Assembly (NCBI GenBank): GCA_009809945.1
Contig: WTPW01000706.1
Coordinates: 5,773 to 69,772, forward strand
Direction: 5' to 3'
Length of the DNA stretch: 64,000 bases
Source: Gigaspora margarita
Taxonomy: Eukaryota; Glomeromycota; Glomeromycetes; Diversisporales; Gigasporaceae
Both the position numbers and the translations under genes were made by a program. Positions 23,200-36,469 of this stretch are shown here, piece after piece. The notes beneath the pieces are model-generated. The model worked only from the letters and a program-made list of their open reading frames with translations, was not told where the DNA came from and did not search any database. Positions within the stretch are counted from its first letter, which is position 1. Each line of letters begins with the position of its first letter.

Positions 23200-26100
23200 G
23201 TAATACACATAGTTAAGACTAAGCCAATTTTCATTAAAATTATTATAAATTCTATCATATCTACTGTAAAGATAATATTACAGAACTTGCTATTCTATTA
23301 GTACACAGTTTTGGTCAAAGTTATATATGCCTCAGAATAGTCATGTTTTTTTGTGAGTTACTGTACAATTTTAGTTATAGAGCTTGCTGTACTCTTGATA
23401 CACAGTATATGGATAGAGTTAAGTTAGATTGAATTTTGAATTACTATAAAAAATTCTGTCACAGAACTTTACTATGCCAGTAACACACAGTATGTGGTTA
23501 AGGTTTAGCTAGTATGTGGATAAGGTTGAGTTAGCTTGCATTGTAAGTATTATAAAAACTTCTAACTTGCTATTCTGGTGATATTAGAATATGGTTAAGA
23601 TTGAATTAGTTTGCATTATATATTACTGTAAAAAATTCTGTTACAAACTTACTCACTATTCAGCTAATGCACAGTATATAGTTGAGATTGAGATAGTATG
23701 TATTGTAAGTTACTATAAAAAGTTTTGTTACAGAACTTACGTGCTATTTTGGTAACACACAGTTTGAGATATAGGTTTATTAATTTGTATTGGAACTGTC
23801 ATTAATTCTATTATAAGTTGATATAAAAATTTGTAACAGAACTTACTTGCTATTTCAATAACAAAGTATATAATTAAGGTTAAGTTAGTTTGCATTAGAA
23901 ATATTATAATTTCTATTATAAGTTACTGTAAAAAATTCTATTATAGAACTTGCTTGCTATTCTAGTAACATATTATGTGAGTTAGTTTGCATAGAATTAT
24001 TATAAAAAATTCAGTTACAAATCTTACTCACTATTCTATTAATACACAGAAAGTAATTAAGGTTGAGTTAATTTATTAAAATTATTATTTTTTTTATCTT
24101 GAACTAATGTAAAAATTCGTTACAAAAAATAGTATTAGAATTAAAATTATTTCTGTTATACTTACTATAAAAATTTATTACAGAATTTACTTACTATACA
24201 GTAATACAAATTATTGATAAGGTAGAGTTAGTTTATATTGGAATTATCATTTTATTGTAAGTTATTACAAAAGTTCTGTTATAGAACTTGTTTGTTATTG
24301 CAGTATGTAATTAAGACTAAGTTAGTTTGAATTTAAATTATCATAATTTTTGATGTGAGTTACTGTAAAAAATTCTGGTACAGCCTTACCTTACTTGTTA
24401 TTTTAGTGATATACAATATGAGGTTAATGTTGAGTTATAGTTTGTATTTGAATTATTGTGATTTCTATTGTGAATAATTGCAAAAATTCTGATATAGACT
24501 TGCTTATCACCCAATAACACAGTATATAATTTAGTTTGCATCATATTATTGCAATTTTTATCATGAGTTACTGTAAAAAATGTGTTATAAACTTGCTATT
24601 TTAGTAATATACAGTATATAGTAAAGGTTGATTTAGTAATGAAAATTATTGTGTTTTCTATTATGAGTTAACTATAAAATTTGCTGCAGAATTTACTTGC
24701 TATTTTGGTGATATACAGTATATGGTTAAGGTTGAGTTAGCATTGGAATTATTGTTATTTCTATCAAGAGTTACTATAAAAAACTATGTTATAAACTTAC
24801 TATACTGATAATGTTTGATTGCATTAGATTATTATTTTTTCTATTGTGAATTACTGTAAAAAAAGTTATAGAACTTACTCACTGTTATAATAATATAGAT
24901 AAAGAAAGTTGAAAATTCAAGAGAATAATTAAAGGTTTTATAATAAAAGAGAAGACCATATGGTCTAAAATATCCTAAAAGAGTTAAACTGGATAATGTA
25001 GAAGTGCTAGTAGAAAGTTGAAGACAAAGGTAACAGGTAAGGTAACTTTAGAAGGCTGAGGTATAATATTCTACAGTAAATAGTTAAGGTTAAGTTAGTT
25101 TGTATTGGTATTATAATATTTTCTAATATGAATTACTATAAAAATTCTCTTATAGAACTTGCTAATTTATAAACACAAATGATAGTTTAGTTTGAATTAG
25201 AATTAATATATTTATAATATAAATTACTATAAAAATTGATATAGAACTTGTTTGCTATTCCAGTGATACATAATATGTAGTTAAGGTTTAGTTAGTTTTA
25301 TTGAAATTATTGTAATATTTATTGTTATTGGAATAGCAATTAAGTTTTTTTTTTTTATGTCAAAGTTACTGCTATGGGGAAAAGCTTTTATTCAAGTAAG
25401 TCAGATCACGGGCGCCTCCAGGGGCACCCTAACATTTGTTATATAGAAGAGAGTACAACTAGCCACATGTACAATTTTTGGTTGTCTAATTTAAGTAGTC
25501 CACCCGAAGGTTCAGAATAGCAATTTAAGTTTTGTAACAATTTTTTATATTGTTACTATAAAAAACATAATTCTAATACAAACTATTCAACCAAATATTA
25601 TGTGTTACTGGAATAGTAAGTTCTATAACAAAACTTTTTATAGTAACTCACACACAGTAAGTGGTTAAAATTGAGTTAATTTGTATTAGAAATATTATGA
25701 TTTTCAATATGACTTACTATAAATATTTTGCTATATAACTTTCTATTCTAGTAACATATAGTATATAGTTGAATTAGTTTGCATTAAAATTATTCTATTT
25801 CTATTATGAGATGCTGCAAAAAATTGTTACAGACTTATTATTTGGTAATACACAGTATGTGATTAATATTGTATTATTTTGCATTTGAATTATTGATTTT
25901 TTTTCATGAATTGCTGCAAAAATTCTGTTATAGAACTTACTCACCATTTTAGTATCATGATTCTATTGTGAGCTATTGTAAAAAATTCTGTTATAGAACT
26001 TCTGATGACACACAATATGAAGTTGAGTTAGTTTGTATAAGAATTATTATGATTTCTATTATAAAAAAATTGATACAAAACTTACTCACTATTCTGGTGA

Positions 26101-26560
26101 TTTACACAGTATGTGATTAAAGTTTAGTTGGTACACACTGGAATTACTGTGATTTTTATTATGAGTACTATAAAAACTTCTGCTACAGAACTCAGTTTGC
26201 ATTGGAATCATCATGAGTTTTATCATGGGTACAATGCTATAAAAAAAAACTCTGTTATATAACTTACTCTCTATTTTGACAATACACTGTTTAATTTAGG
26301 TTGAATTAGTTTTTATTGAAATTATCATGATTTTTATTATGAGTTGCTATCAAAATCCTATTACAGAACTTATTTCATTATAAACATAGCATGTGGTTAT
26401 GTTTGAGATAATTTGTAACAGAATTACATAATTTCTATTGCAAATTGCTATCAAAAATTCTGATACACAGTATGTGGTCAATATTGGGTTAATTTGCATC
26501 AAATTGTCATGATGAGTTACTGTAAAAAAATTGGTACTCACTATTTTAGACAAATAAGTA
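23200..26560. repeat. Degenerate satellite array (unit about 85-115 bp)
   Basis: Roughly thirty diverged units follow each other. The consensus-like order in each is GAGTTACTGTAAAAAATTCT, GTTACAGAACTTACT, .CTATTCTGGTAATACACAG, TATGTGGTTAAGGTTGAGTT, AGTTTGCATTGGAATTATTA and TGATTTCTATTAT. Unit length varies through indels. A block at about 25305-25640 is inverted relative to the rest and hosts the SINE-like insertion. There is no coding potential and no known centromeric motif is visible. Confidence 0.8.
25347..25514 (-). mobile_element. SINE-like retrocopy with poly(A) and target duplication
   Basis: A 168-bp non-satellite segment is flanked by GAATAGCAATTAAGTT (25331-25346) and GAATAGCAATTTAAGTT (25515-25531), a 16-17-bp duplication differing by one indel. 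Read on the minus strand it ends in a poly(A) run preceded by AATAAAAG. Its body (with GGGCGCCTCCAGGGGCACCC in plus spelling) is much richer in G+C than the surroundings. A TGGCTAGTTGT phrase on the minus strand resembles a pol III A box, but I see no clear B box. It is either a SINE or a retroposed small RNA or mRNA end. Confidence 0.7.
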
Positions 26561-27006
26561 TTGGTAAAAAATATTAGAAAAAAAAGAAAAGGACCCATAT
26601 GTATGTACATATATGCATGCATTCAGTAGATTTTGGCTAATTGCACAGTTTTTCAAAAATGGCCATTAAAGTAAATTTACCAAGTACACAGTATTATAAG
26701 TATGTAAAAAGAAATGACAGCAGTGCTAAATTTGCAAGTTGACAAATGACGAATGATCTACTGGTTGATGAGTTGAACAGAACAATGAAAATTATATTTA
26801 TATTTATTATTAATATCCAGAATATTTTTTATAAAGATATGTTAACAAAAATCTGATTTTTATTGTCTAAGCTAATATAATATGATATAAATTGTATATA
26901 TTTTAGAATAGTAGTTAGCATTATTAGAAAAAAAACTGAAAAAGCTAGGGTAAGATAAACTTGATATAGTTTATCAATCCATTAATATAAGCTTTATTAT
27001 TTAATT
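26561..27006. other. A+T-rich spacer
   Basis: No gene is seen. A TATGTATGTACATATATGCATGCA run lies at about 26597-26620. The phrase GACAAATGACGAATGATCTA near 26740-26760 resembles the repeats at 29985-30115. Confidence 0.4.
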
Positions 27007-27458
27007 ATCAAAACTATGTATAATATAATATAAAAGTTTATTATTTAAAAGTTATATATAGATTTCAGTTTTTATTTATATATTATAATTCTTCTAGATT
27101 TCAAATAGATGTACAACTTAATAGCTTGGTGGTTTAGAATAAAATTTTGTAAAGATCAATATTATGTCTTTATAAACAAAGTTATAGAACTATTTCTTTA
27201 AAAATTTTTTAAATTATTGTTTTAAAAAAGATTTGAGTCAGTTTTATATTTAAATGAAAAAATAGTTCAATAACTTTGTTTGTATAGACATAATATTGGT
27301 CTTTACAAAATTTTTTCCTAAACCACTGAGCCATTACTGCTATGCATTTATTTGAAATCTGCAAAGGATTATGTACATAAATAACAATTGAGATCTATAT
27401 AAAAAATTTTAAAAATTTTAAATAATAAACTTTATATTATACTATACATAGTTTTGAT
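27007..27458. mobile_element. Palindromic MITE (about 450 bp)
   Basis: ATCAAAACTATGTATAATAT at the left is mirrored by ATATTATACTATACATAGTT plus TTGAT at the right. Inner blocks TTGTAAAGATCAATATTATG and CATAATATTGGTCTTTACAA plus AACAAAGTTATAGAACTATT and its inverse also pair. Arms are diverged. Non-coding. Confidence 0.7.
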
Positions 27459-28056
27459 TTACATTAGATATCAACCATTCCAACATAACATGCTGCTATT
27501 AATCAAATGATTATTGCGATTGCAGACCAATATTAATTGTATATACATATGTAAGTGGCTTATCATGAACCAAGAGAGTACATCTATTTACCAGGGACGG
27601 TGAATACTATTGATTTGTATCAACCATATATAAAATGATAATTTTAGGTATTTTCGCAAATTTAAATGCAGTTTAACAATATGCACTTGGGCAAAATTAA
27701 AAGTATAATTCAGGTCGGGTAATATAAATTTGCTAACTTGAACTATTGATAAGCTTTGGTAAAATAAACAATCAACAAACATGTTAGAAAAAAGTTACTG
27801 ATCACATTATATCATGTTATCTGTAACCATTGTACAAAATTTTGCATTCTAATTATGAGTATATCAATATAAATTGATATACCGATTGAAATTTTTGCAA
27901 TATAATTCACTGTCCCTACTATTTACTCAGATTTGGATACATATGTGTATATTTTTACCGATCTTCTATCAATGATCTTCCGAGTTTTTGATAATCTTGT
28001 TAAAAAAAAAAAAGATCATTTCCTTCAAACTAACTATATTCACAAATATTGTAATA

Positions 28057-29939
28057 CCTAGGGGTTAGTAAAATAAATGGGGGGACAACTCAATGTTACA
28101 CAAGTAGATAATCGATCTCTAAAATTGTCACGATATAGATTTAGATAGATTTTATTATATAATCGCATACCAACGCATCCCAACCTTCAAAAATTTTAAT
28201 AATAAAAATTTTAGCTAATTGAATACAGATTTTTTTCTGAAACTCGGAATGACTAAAGGCAGGTAACTAGTTTTGTAAAAGCTTAGCACTAATTTTCTAT
28301 GTTTTTAAAAACTGAATCATATACTTTCTTAAATTTAAAGCATTAGCAAAGTGAATGTAAAATGGTGTTGAGGAATGGAGATCTGGAACTAGACTGGGAT
28401 TTAGATAAGTACCAGTTTCTAGTTTTGTTTTTTTTTGATTTTTTTCATTTCTTCTTACTAATTTTTTTCTTCTTTTGTAGGTCTTTGGTGAATGAGAAAT
28501 AGCATAGAGGAATTGGGATCTGGAAACTAGGTTGGACTTAGATAAGTACCAATTTTTAGTTTTGTTTGTTCTTTTTTTCATTTTTATTTATTTTTTCTTT
28601 TGTAGGTCCTTAATGTAAAATAGCATTGGGGAATTGGAATTCAAAAACTAGACTGGGATTTAGTTAAGTACCAGTTTCTAGTTACATCTTTTCTTGTTTT
28701 TTTCTTTGTCTTTTGTTTTTTTTCTTGTTTCTGTTTTTTTTTTTTTTTTTGGTTCTCCAGGAAAGTGAATAGGCATTGAGGAATTGAGATCTAGGAACTA
28801 GAACTGGAATATATATAAGTACCAGTCTTTAGAGTTATCTCTTTTTGTTTTTTCTTTCTTATCACTAATTTTTTTTTTTAGGCTTGGAATTTTATATTGG
28901 ATCGATGAAAAACAAAAGGTGTTGGGTATAAAGTCGTGAAGTAATAATAGTGGACGATGGTTGGGTTTATTATAAAGTAGAAATTTTGTAAATGTGAACA
29001 AAAAATTATTTTGTAATTAAGTTTTTTTAATAAATAAAAAATTTTTAATAATGATAATAAATAAAAATTAGCTTTTTTTTTGGTATTTGTAATTATTATT
29101 GATATGTATCAATTGATATCATTATTGGTTATATATTGATTACTTTTGCATCAGTTATATATTGATTATAATTATAATAGAAATCTTTGGTTAGTAATTG
29201 ATAATAATTGGCTACAAAATTTCCCGTGTGTGTCAAGGCTCAAGTTATGCGGCAGTTTACAGTAGTTAATTTGACTTTATAAATTTATTAGTGAAATATC
29301 AATTAACTTTTTTATTTTAAATAAAATTTTTTTAAAAAAAAATTTACAATTTATGATTTAAAGTTTGTAAAGCCAACCCACCTAGTTATAAAAACCAAAA
29401 ATTACTATATTTTTAAGTTGACCATATTATATAATGATTATTCTTATAACTTGCTTTTTCTGGAACAATACACCTAAAAAATTGATGTGTTTTAAAGTTC
29501 TAAAGGATGTTTGCTATATTATATATGTTTCAGTTAAATATCAAAAGTAGTTACCATAATGTTACGATTCAGAGTGATGTTGTTACATAGTGTCTAAAAT
29601 AAATATAGTTTGCTAATGGTTTAAAATGAATATATATCAGTTAATAAATTAGAATTTAATATTTAACAATTTCAATTATTTAAAGAAGTGATATTTAGTT
29701 ACTGCGAATACCAAAACATGCCCAATCTCTACACAAATCTACCAAATGACAGAAATCGAATATGACAGTAATGTTTCTCGAATTAGTGAGTAATTAATAT
29801 AACCAAAGTTTCTTTAGCATAGTATCGTGAACATTTTTTTATACATTTATATGATTGTTATACAAAATAATTGCACATCATTTTTATTGGCTATATATTA
29901 TAGTAAGTTGCTCCCTCTGTTTATTTTACTAACCCTAGG
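28057..29939. mobile_element. CCTAGG-terminus element, 1.9-kb copy
   Basis: CCTAGGGGTTAGTAAAATAA plus ATGGGGGGACAACT at the left is mirrored at the right (AGTTGCTCCCTCTGTTTATT plus TTACTAACCCTAGG). TAATA flanks both sides (28052-28056 and 29940-29944). The termini match those of the 29.6-kb element around it. It contains four tandem units of about 130 bp (28360-28835) and no credible gene, so it is non-autonomous. Confidence 0.82.
28360..28835. repeat. Four tandem units of about 130 bp
   Basis: Each unit carries a GAGGAATTGRGATCTGG phrase, AACTAGACTGGGATTTAG, ATAAGTACCAGTTTCTAG and a T-rich tail with TTTTTTC blocks. The copies start near 28360, 28497, 28618 and 28767. Frames running through them are repeat artefacts. 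Confidence 0.75.
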
Positions 29940-29944
29940 TAATA

Positions 29945-30800
29945 CAATAGTTAACGATTTGATCTAAAAATTAGTGGTGAATAATAGCTGATGGAATGAT
30001 CAATGGTTGCAAATGCCAATTGACAAAAAGATCTACATGTTGATGATGGATGATGAAAAGACCAATGGTTGTGAATGCCAAATGATGAAAAAATCTATGG
30101 GTTGATGAGTCAAAATGAAATTTTGTAATATTAGATAATATATAATAATATAAAAATAATACTGTATATAATATATAATAAAATATATAATATTTATTAC
30201 AATATATATTTAATTTAAAAATATAATAAATATAATATATAATGATAATAATTAAAAAATGTAAAATTTTCAACCCTGCTGATCGTTGATTCCAAAAATA
30301 GAGCAAAAGGAAACAATAGTTTAGACAAAATTCTTACTAAATAGCACGTATAACTTGACTAAGATAAAATAAAGCTAGCTTGAAATAAATACTAGTTTAA
30401 TAGACCAATTGGAGAAAAGACAGGCATAGCCAATATATTAAAAGAAAGTTGGGATTTTTCACAAGAAAATTTTAGAAAATTTTAAAAATTTTTGGGAATC
30501 ACAAAAATCCTGTACGGCAGATCCTTTTTGATTGATCAAATTAGAGTAAAAAAACAAGTAAACAAACACAACACATCAAATCAAGAAATAACTTGTTTAA
30601 TTGCATAATACATAGAAAAACAACAAAACACATGAATAATCTAGAAGTATGTTAGCATTAGAAAAATACAAAAATTTTTTGACAAGACAAAGGAAGAAAG
30701 AGAAATTCTTTACAGTTAACAAAAAGTAATTACACTAGAAAAAGACCACAATATTGCAACGTATCTGGGTACAAAATATCTTTATTTAATAGTTACAATA
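29945..30800. other. Spacer with a short tandem repeat before the LINE
   Basis: Two units of about 65 bp (about 29985-30115) share ATCAATGGTTGCAAATGCCA and TGATGAAAAGAC/AAATCTAY phrases. Further right the sequence becomes less T-rich and may be the 5' untranslated part of the LINE. No gene is seen. Confidence 0.4.
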
Positions 30801-31025
30801 CATAATATAATTTAATGCTACAACTGGGCAGAACACAAAAAAAACAAGAAGACAGGCATTATCAGAAGAAGAACTCAGTCTTATCAATCAAAAAGAAATA
30901 CAAATTAAGGAAAAGAACAAGATGGGCTCTTTAAAATCTATGGAGTTGATAGAGGAAGAAAACAAGCCGATCCCTTCAAAACCTATGAAGCTAATAAAAG
31001 AAAGTAAGGAAATTAACCAATCTCA

Positions 31026-31730
31026 ATGTCAGTAGACATTTCTACAACAAGTGGAGTATCAAGATTAACAGAAAAACAATGCAAAAGATTGCATGATGAT
31101 ATAAATGAACCAAACTTAGAATCGCAAAGCGAAAAAGAGGAAATCAAAGATATATTATTATCAAACAAATGTGGCACTTTAGACTTTGGATTGCTTAATA
31201 ACCTCAAGGAGAAATCAAATATCACACAAGCAAGACCACACAAGGAAAACAAAATTAAAAAGACTAAAAACTATGAAGATATTTACAACTCAGTCTGGGC
31301 CCCAAAAGGAAATTTTAGAGCATCTCAACAAAAGGAAAAATATTACTGCTTCACTTTGTGGGGCCTTCCTAAAAAGATGGAATCAAGAGAAATAAGAAGG
31401 TAGTTGGACTACTATGGTCAAACAACTATCTTGGATTGGCATATAGGTTTTGTATCCAAAGCCGCACATATTCAAATCTTAATCAAAAATAAGAAAGGAG
31501 AGAATCTGTTAAAAGGAAGTTGGTCATTATATCTCGACCAAGGAAAAATGCATAGAATTATGGCAGGAAAATTTGATCTATATGAACTGGAAAAAAGGAA
31601 TAGATTCAAAGCCACACTTAAAAATGTTCTCACAATAGCTATGGACACTTTATTGCTTAGATAGCTTAGAAAATTCAAAGTCAAAGCAGTGAATATTCTC
31701 AAAAATTGAAATAGTAACCAAAAAGACAAA
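31026..31730 (+). pseudogene. LINE ORF1 remnant (RRM-like region)
   Basis: A frame from the ATG at 31026 (MSVDISTTSG) continues through YYCFTLWGLPKKMESREIRR to a TAG at 31401-31403. It continues in the same frame with LDYYGQTTILDWHIGFVSKA, GSWSLYLDQGKMHRIMAGKF and a TAG at 31662. The strand-loop-strand pattern around CFTLWGLP and SKAAHIQILIK suggests an RRM-like fold, as is usual for ORF1 proteins of many LINEs. Both stops are one C-to-T change from CAG. An upstream piece in another frame (about 30858-31030) probably belongs to it after a frame shift. Confidence 0.6.
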
Positions 31731-32559
31731 GCTCATATTTTTCTTGAATCAGAACAGGATATGCTGAAAGCTAGTGATGCCACTGAAATTAATTTTTGAA
31801 AAAGGCCTATTTCGTCTTCATTAGAGAAAATTAAAATTTTTTATAAGGAAGAGCAAATAAAATTTATATAGATATGTTCCTTATAATTTTATTTATTCAA
31901 AAAAAGTATCAAATAATTTTGTCTTTCGAGTAAAATAGATCAAAAACAATTTTGTCTTCAAATTTTAATTTCGGTCTTCAAACCCAAAATGCTTTTGTCC
32001 TCATGTATACTGAAAACACAAGAAGCAGGCTTGTATTATTACAACACTAAGTTGAATTGGCTTTACACACATACAAGCAATAGAATTCTAATGGATAAAG
32101 ATACAAATTGATTAAAAAATAGTCTTTCCTATCATGACAAATCAGAACAATATGAGCAAAAAAATGGAATAGAGATAGAAGAACAAGCTTTACAACCAAG
32201 AAGATTAATGCAAAAAGAAAATTTTAGTAGAAACCAACCTGTTAATGAGCGAACTCAATTAAAAAGACCATATCAAGGCTTAAATAACAGAAGGACAGCA
32301 GAGAAAGATAAAAACACAAGAGACTTTAGTTAATACAATCATCACAAAAGTGTCCGGAAGCCAAAAGAAGATAAAGCACAACCAGTAGAAAGTGTGAATT
32401 TGTTAAAGGAAATTCTAGAAAGGCTTATATTGTTGGAAGGCAAGGAGAAGTACATGGATCCCCAAAATTGCTCCTAATATTTGCAAAGGGCCTCTTAACA
32501 ACAAAGGTAAGGGAAAGAACCCCATTGTCAGAAGACATATTATAGAAAAAAATATTCGT

Positions 32560-33307
32560 AGCGATCTCAATTTTAAAGTTATCTGTCATAATATTAATGG
32601 ATTAAAAGGAAATAATAATAAATTAGTTGCATTAGCAGACTGGGCTACAGAGAAAAAAATAGATATTTTAGGTATTGCAAAAACAAATATAACGAGCAAG
32701 GAGGGCAGTTACATTTTGAGCTCAGAGAGCGGCTACAAAAGTTTTTGGGCAAGCTCAAGTGACAGAAAAAAGAAGGGTTCAGGAGTAGCTCTTATTTTTA
32801 GTAGAAATTTAGTTAAATTCATTGGACAAATCAAAAGAATTAACAAGTACTGCATATCAGTATCTTATTTTTATAATGGTATACCTGTTCCCAAATGATA
32901 AATGGATACAAAGGTACATTCAGCAGAAAATAGTAGAATTATATATACATAGGACAAAATATGCTCAATTTGTACTATTGGGGGACTTTAATAATGTGGT
33001 AGACAATAAAATGGATAGAGTGCCCCAAACTGGCTCTCATATTAATAAGCATTTGCTATTGCACAAATGGTTACAAAACCAGAATTTCATTGACACTTTC
33101 CGGTTTCTGCATCCAACCATGCAGAAATTCATATGGTCAAATGGCAAATCCAGCTTGAGAATTGATCAAGTGTGGGTCTCAAATGACTTAAGCAGGAATC
33201 TGCAAGAGGCAGATATAATAAACATGGAAATGATTACAGAAAGCGATCATGGGGCACCCTTAATCAATCTAGACCTTAAAACACTGAGCATAAATAATTA
33301 TAGCTAG
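32560..33307 (+). pseudogene. LINE endonuclease (APE-type) domain, frameshifted
   Basis: The domain starts with FKVICHNINGL (Asn motif), then DILGIAKTNI, where the glutamate usual in the SET/ETN motif appears as Ala-Lys. GSGVALIFSR follows. Reading moves to another frame near 32870 and continues with VLLGDFNNV (GDFN motif), IDQVWVS (usually IDYIW/IDQVW) and SDHGAPL (SDH catalytic motif). The domain order and spacing are complete, but the frame break and altered catalytic Glu make it non-functional. It would nick target DNA for target-primed reverse transcription. Confidence 0.78.
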
Positions 33308-34159
33308 GCACAGAAACTTCTGAAGGAAAAATGAACAGTCTTTTTATTGGACAAAGCCACAAAGGAAAATTGGGATAATTATAGAGAAGACCTCACTAAC
33401 TTTCTCAAGAAAAGAAAAATTATTCTAAGTCTAAATTAGACAAGTTGGAAAGAATTAGACAATACTATGGATAATTTAAACAGAATGTGGGACTTCTTTG
33501 AAGAAGAAATTCTCTTTGCAGCAAAATGAAACATTCCCGTCAAGAAAATATTATCCCCACAGGAAAATAGTAGAATGAGCTCTAAGGCACATAGAACAGA
33601 TCTACACCAGAACACGATATCTCTAAATCAGATTAGCAGGAAAATTAAAAAATGTATAGAAACAACACAAATAGCAGAATGGCACAACATTTTCCAAAAG
33701 ACAAATGAGCATCTTCATGAAATTAATAATCATCACAAAATTGAGATCCAACTTCTAAATGTTGCAGATGTAGTGAAAATTAGATTTTGGCTACAAGACT
33801 TGAAAGGTGTTGGTTCATTTTGAACAAACATTGGCAAAATGAAAAAGAAGCGACCAATCTGAAGGAGATTAAAATTTTATTGAATTACGCTATAAGTGTA
33901 TTCAAAATGAACAGGGTAAAATGCTAAATAGTCTACTAGATCATTCTTATAACAAAGTCAAAATCGACAAAGTTTTAGATCAAAAAGAAAAAAATTTGTT
34001 GACACACTTTACAGAGATGAAAAATAAAACACAGGCATTTTTCTAGTCCCAATATAAGAAGAGAAATACATGCTTAGAAGAGATGTCTGACAAGTAGCAA
34101 GAAATCTACAAACTGCAGAGGTGGATAAACAAGTACATTTATAAAGAGTTGGATGGAAT

Positions 34160-35360
34160 AGTGAGTGAAAAAGAATGGCCCTAGACCTTATCAAAGGTAA
34201 ACTCAAAATTAGCTCCAGGAACATTAGGAATTGGTTATGCTCTCTTTAAAGAAGCAAACTCGAAGGTCCAACTGTGGTTTAGAAGATTCACAAGTTTGTG
34301 CCTAAAGAAAGGGAACATTCTAGAAAAATAGAAAAAAGCACAAATCTATCCAATCCACAAATCAGGTGAATTGGACTTCACTCCAGAAAATTTAAGACCT
34401 ATAGCTCTACTGGAAACCTTCTAGTAATATGTGACTAGAGTGTTAAATAGAAGGTTAGCAAAAATCTTCGTGGATGACTCTATACTAAAGGAATACAACT
34501 ACGTGGGTTTCTCTGGCAATTCTACGAGCACTCCTATTAATATCCTTAAGGGCTTAATTAAAGATGCAAGAGAAAATGATAAGGAATTATGAATAGTTCT
34601 ACAAGATATGCGGAAGGCATTTGACTCAGTCTCTTTAGCATCATTGGAGCTAGTGCTCAAGCGCATCAAAATTCCTTCAATAACAATCAAATTTATTTTA
34701 AATCTCTTTTGTAAAAAGGAGATTAAAGTGATTATGGCATTTGGCCTAACAAACAGCAAATGCGCAAAAGATGAAATAGAGCAAGCGGAAGTTCTGTCCC
34801 CTTTAATTTGGCAAATTTTTTATGACCCATCTTGGTATGCATACAAAACAACAAAAATTTAGGGTATAATTTGAAAGTTCAAATACCAACAGATATCAGA
34901 AGGAATAAAACAATAGTCCAGAGCATATGGCAGACAGTCATAGCATATGCTGATGACACAACTTGGTTAGCTAGCTCCAATCAACAAATGCAAAGTACTC
35001 TGAACATGGCAGAAGAGTTTTACAAGATAAACAATATTAATATTAATATGAAAAAGACAAAACTTATTGTTTTTAATCCAAGGGTCAAGAGAGATAGATG
35101 TGAGATAACGATTGCAAAAGAAACAGTCAAAGCTGAGAAAAAGGATATGCCAATACAGTTCCTGGGTATTTACCTCAACTCAAGTCTAAAGGAGGCATCT
35201 CTAGTCAAAAAGGCAAAGGCAATCACATATCAGACAGTAAGAGCATTATATAACAAGAAACTTACTATAAACCAACTGACATATATAAACAATATGTTTC
35301 TGGTACCCAAACTTATGTACCTGTTACAAATGTCCCACTTATCACAAAAGACTCTATAGA
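34160..35360 (+). pseudogene. LINE reverse transcriptase domain, decayed
   Basis: RT motifs in order: IYPIHKSGE and NLRPIALL (34343-34415), VLQDMRKAFDSVSLASLE (34597-34660; motif A with the catalytic Asp), EVLSPLIWQIFYDP (34788-34830; the motif B region), AYADDTTWLAS (34940-34975; the catalytic YADD box), NINMKKTKLIVF and FLGIYLNSSLKEA (motif E region). At least two frames are needed and several stops intervene, e.g. near 34425 and 34589. The catalytic YADD box itself is intact. The domain copies LINE RNA into DNA at the nicked target. Confidence 0.85.
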
Positions 35361-36469
35361 ATTCAGCAGCCTTTTCTAAAGTTTCTAAAAAACAAAATAG
35401 ACTTGCCAAGTATGATTGGAAACTATATTGTCTCGTACAGAAACATGGTCAACTGTAAGCTCCTTTGGCAAGAGCTCTTAACTACACAGTTAGCAAGCAT
35501 CACCAAAGAACTGAATTCATCAGGTCATGAAAAAGAAGTGTCAGAATTAAGATTAAGGCAAGGTCTTCTGCAAGCTGGTTGTGTAGAAGGTAAAATATCT
35601 ACTGAGGATGCTAAGAACTCAAGAAATATATGGAAAACCAATTTAATTTGCTCAACTTGAGTAAAGCAAAGGAGCTAGATATAAAATTCAGTTCATTATA
35701 TACTACTTGGAAGATAAAAGAAACAGGGCCTTGTATTAAAGACATACTAGGGAAAAGCTTTTTGACAGGGCTTCTAAGAGCCTTAGACATCTCAGTCTTT
35801 TTTATTTATACTAGCTGCTAAACAGAAAAGGTGAACTTTAATATTATGGCACCAACTAAAGTTTTTGAGAAATCAATCTAGCAGGAGCCGTAAAGCAGAT
35901 TGGTTTAAAAAAATTGAAAATGTGGTACTTATAAATAGAGATACTCGAGAAGTCAGATCAGAATTTAAGGCCACATTACCAAACCTGTTATCACCTACCA
36001 CTCCAAACCATCGAATTACTTCAGACAATCAAAAGAAAGAATGGTTAGTATGGGGAAACCAAGTGAATAAGAAAGAAGTAAAAAGAGTAGTATTTAAAGG
36101 CAAAGTATGAGTCCTAGCTGAATACTAGATACTAGAAGAGGAAATAAGTAACCTAACTCATATAGTCTATCCATGCTCAGGTTGTAATCAAAACCAGCTG
36201 AATCAGGCTAGACAAACTTCATGTGCTAGATAAATTAACTTAAATGAAGTTTTAGGAGTATTACGAAGCTAGGGTATAGAAATAAAGCTAGGAAGTACCT
36301 TGTCCTATTTCTGCTTTTGATAGTTTAATATTCTGGAAAAACAAATAGCAACTTGCACAGAATTAAGGATTTTGAACCAGTTCAAGATCGAAACCCTAGA
36401 GGAGTTAGAAATTATTAGAAACTAGCAACTTACAGAAGGTATAGAAGAGAATTTGAGTATGTTCTTAAA

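Noticed and set aside
23200..26560. CRISPR-like array
   Set aside because: Units are long, contiguous and diverged without constant repeat and unique spacer alternation; the sequence is eukaryotic satellite.
27588..30306. Small minus-strand frames between the satellite and the LINE
   Set aside because: Low-complexity, partly derived from tandem repeats in the 1.9-kb element; no start context, homology or splice support.
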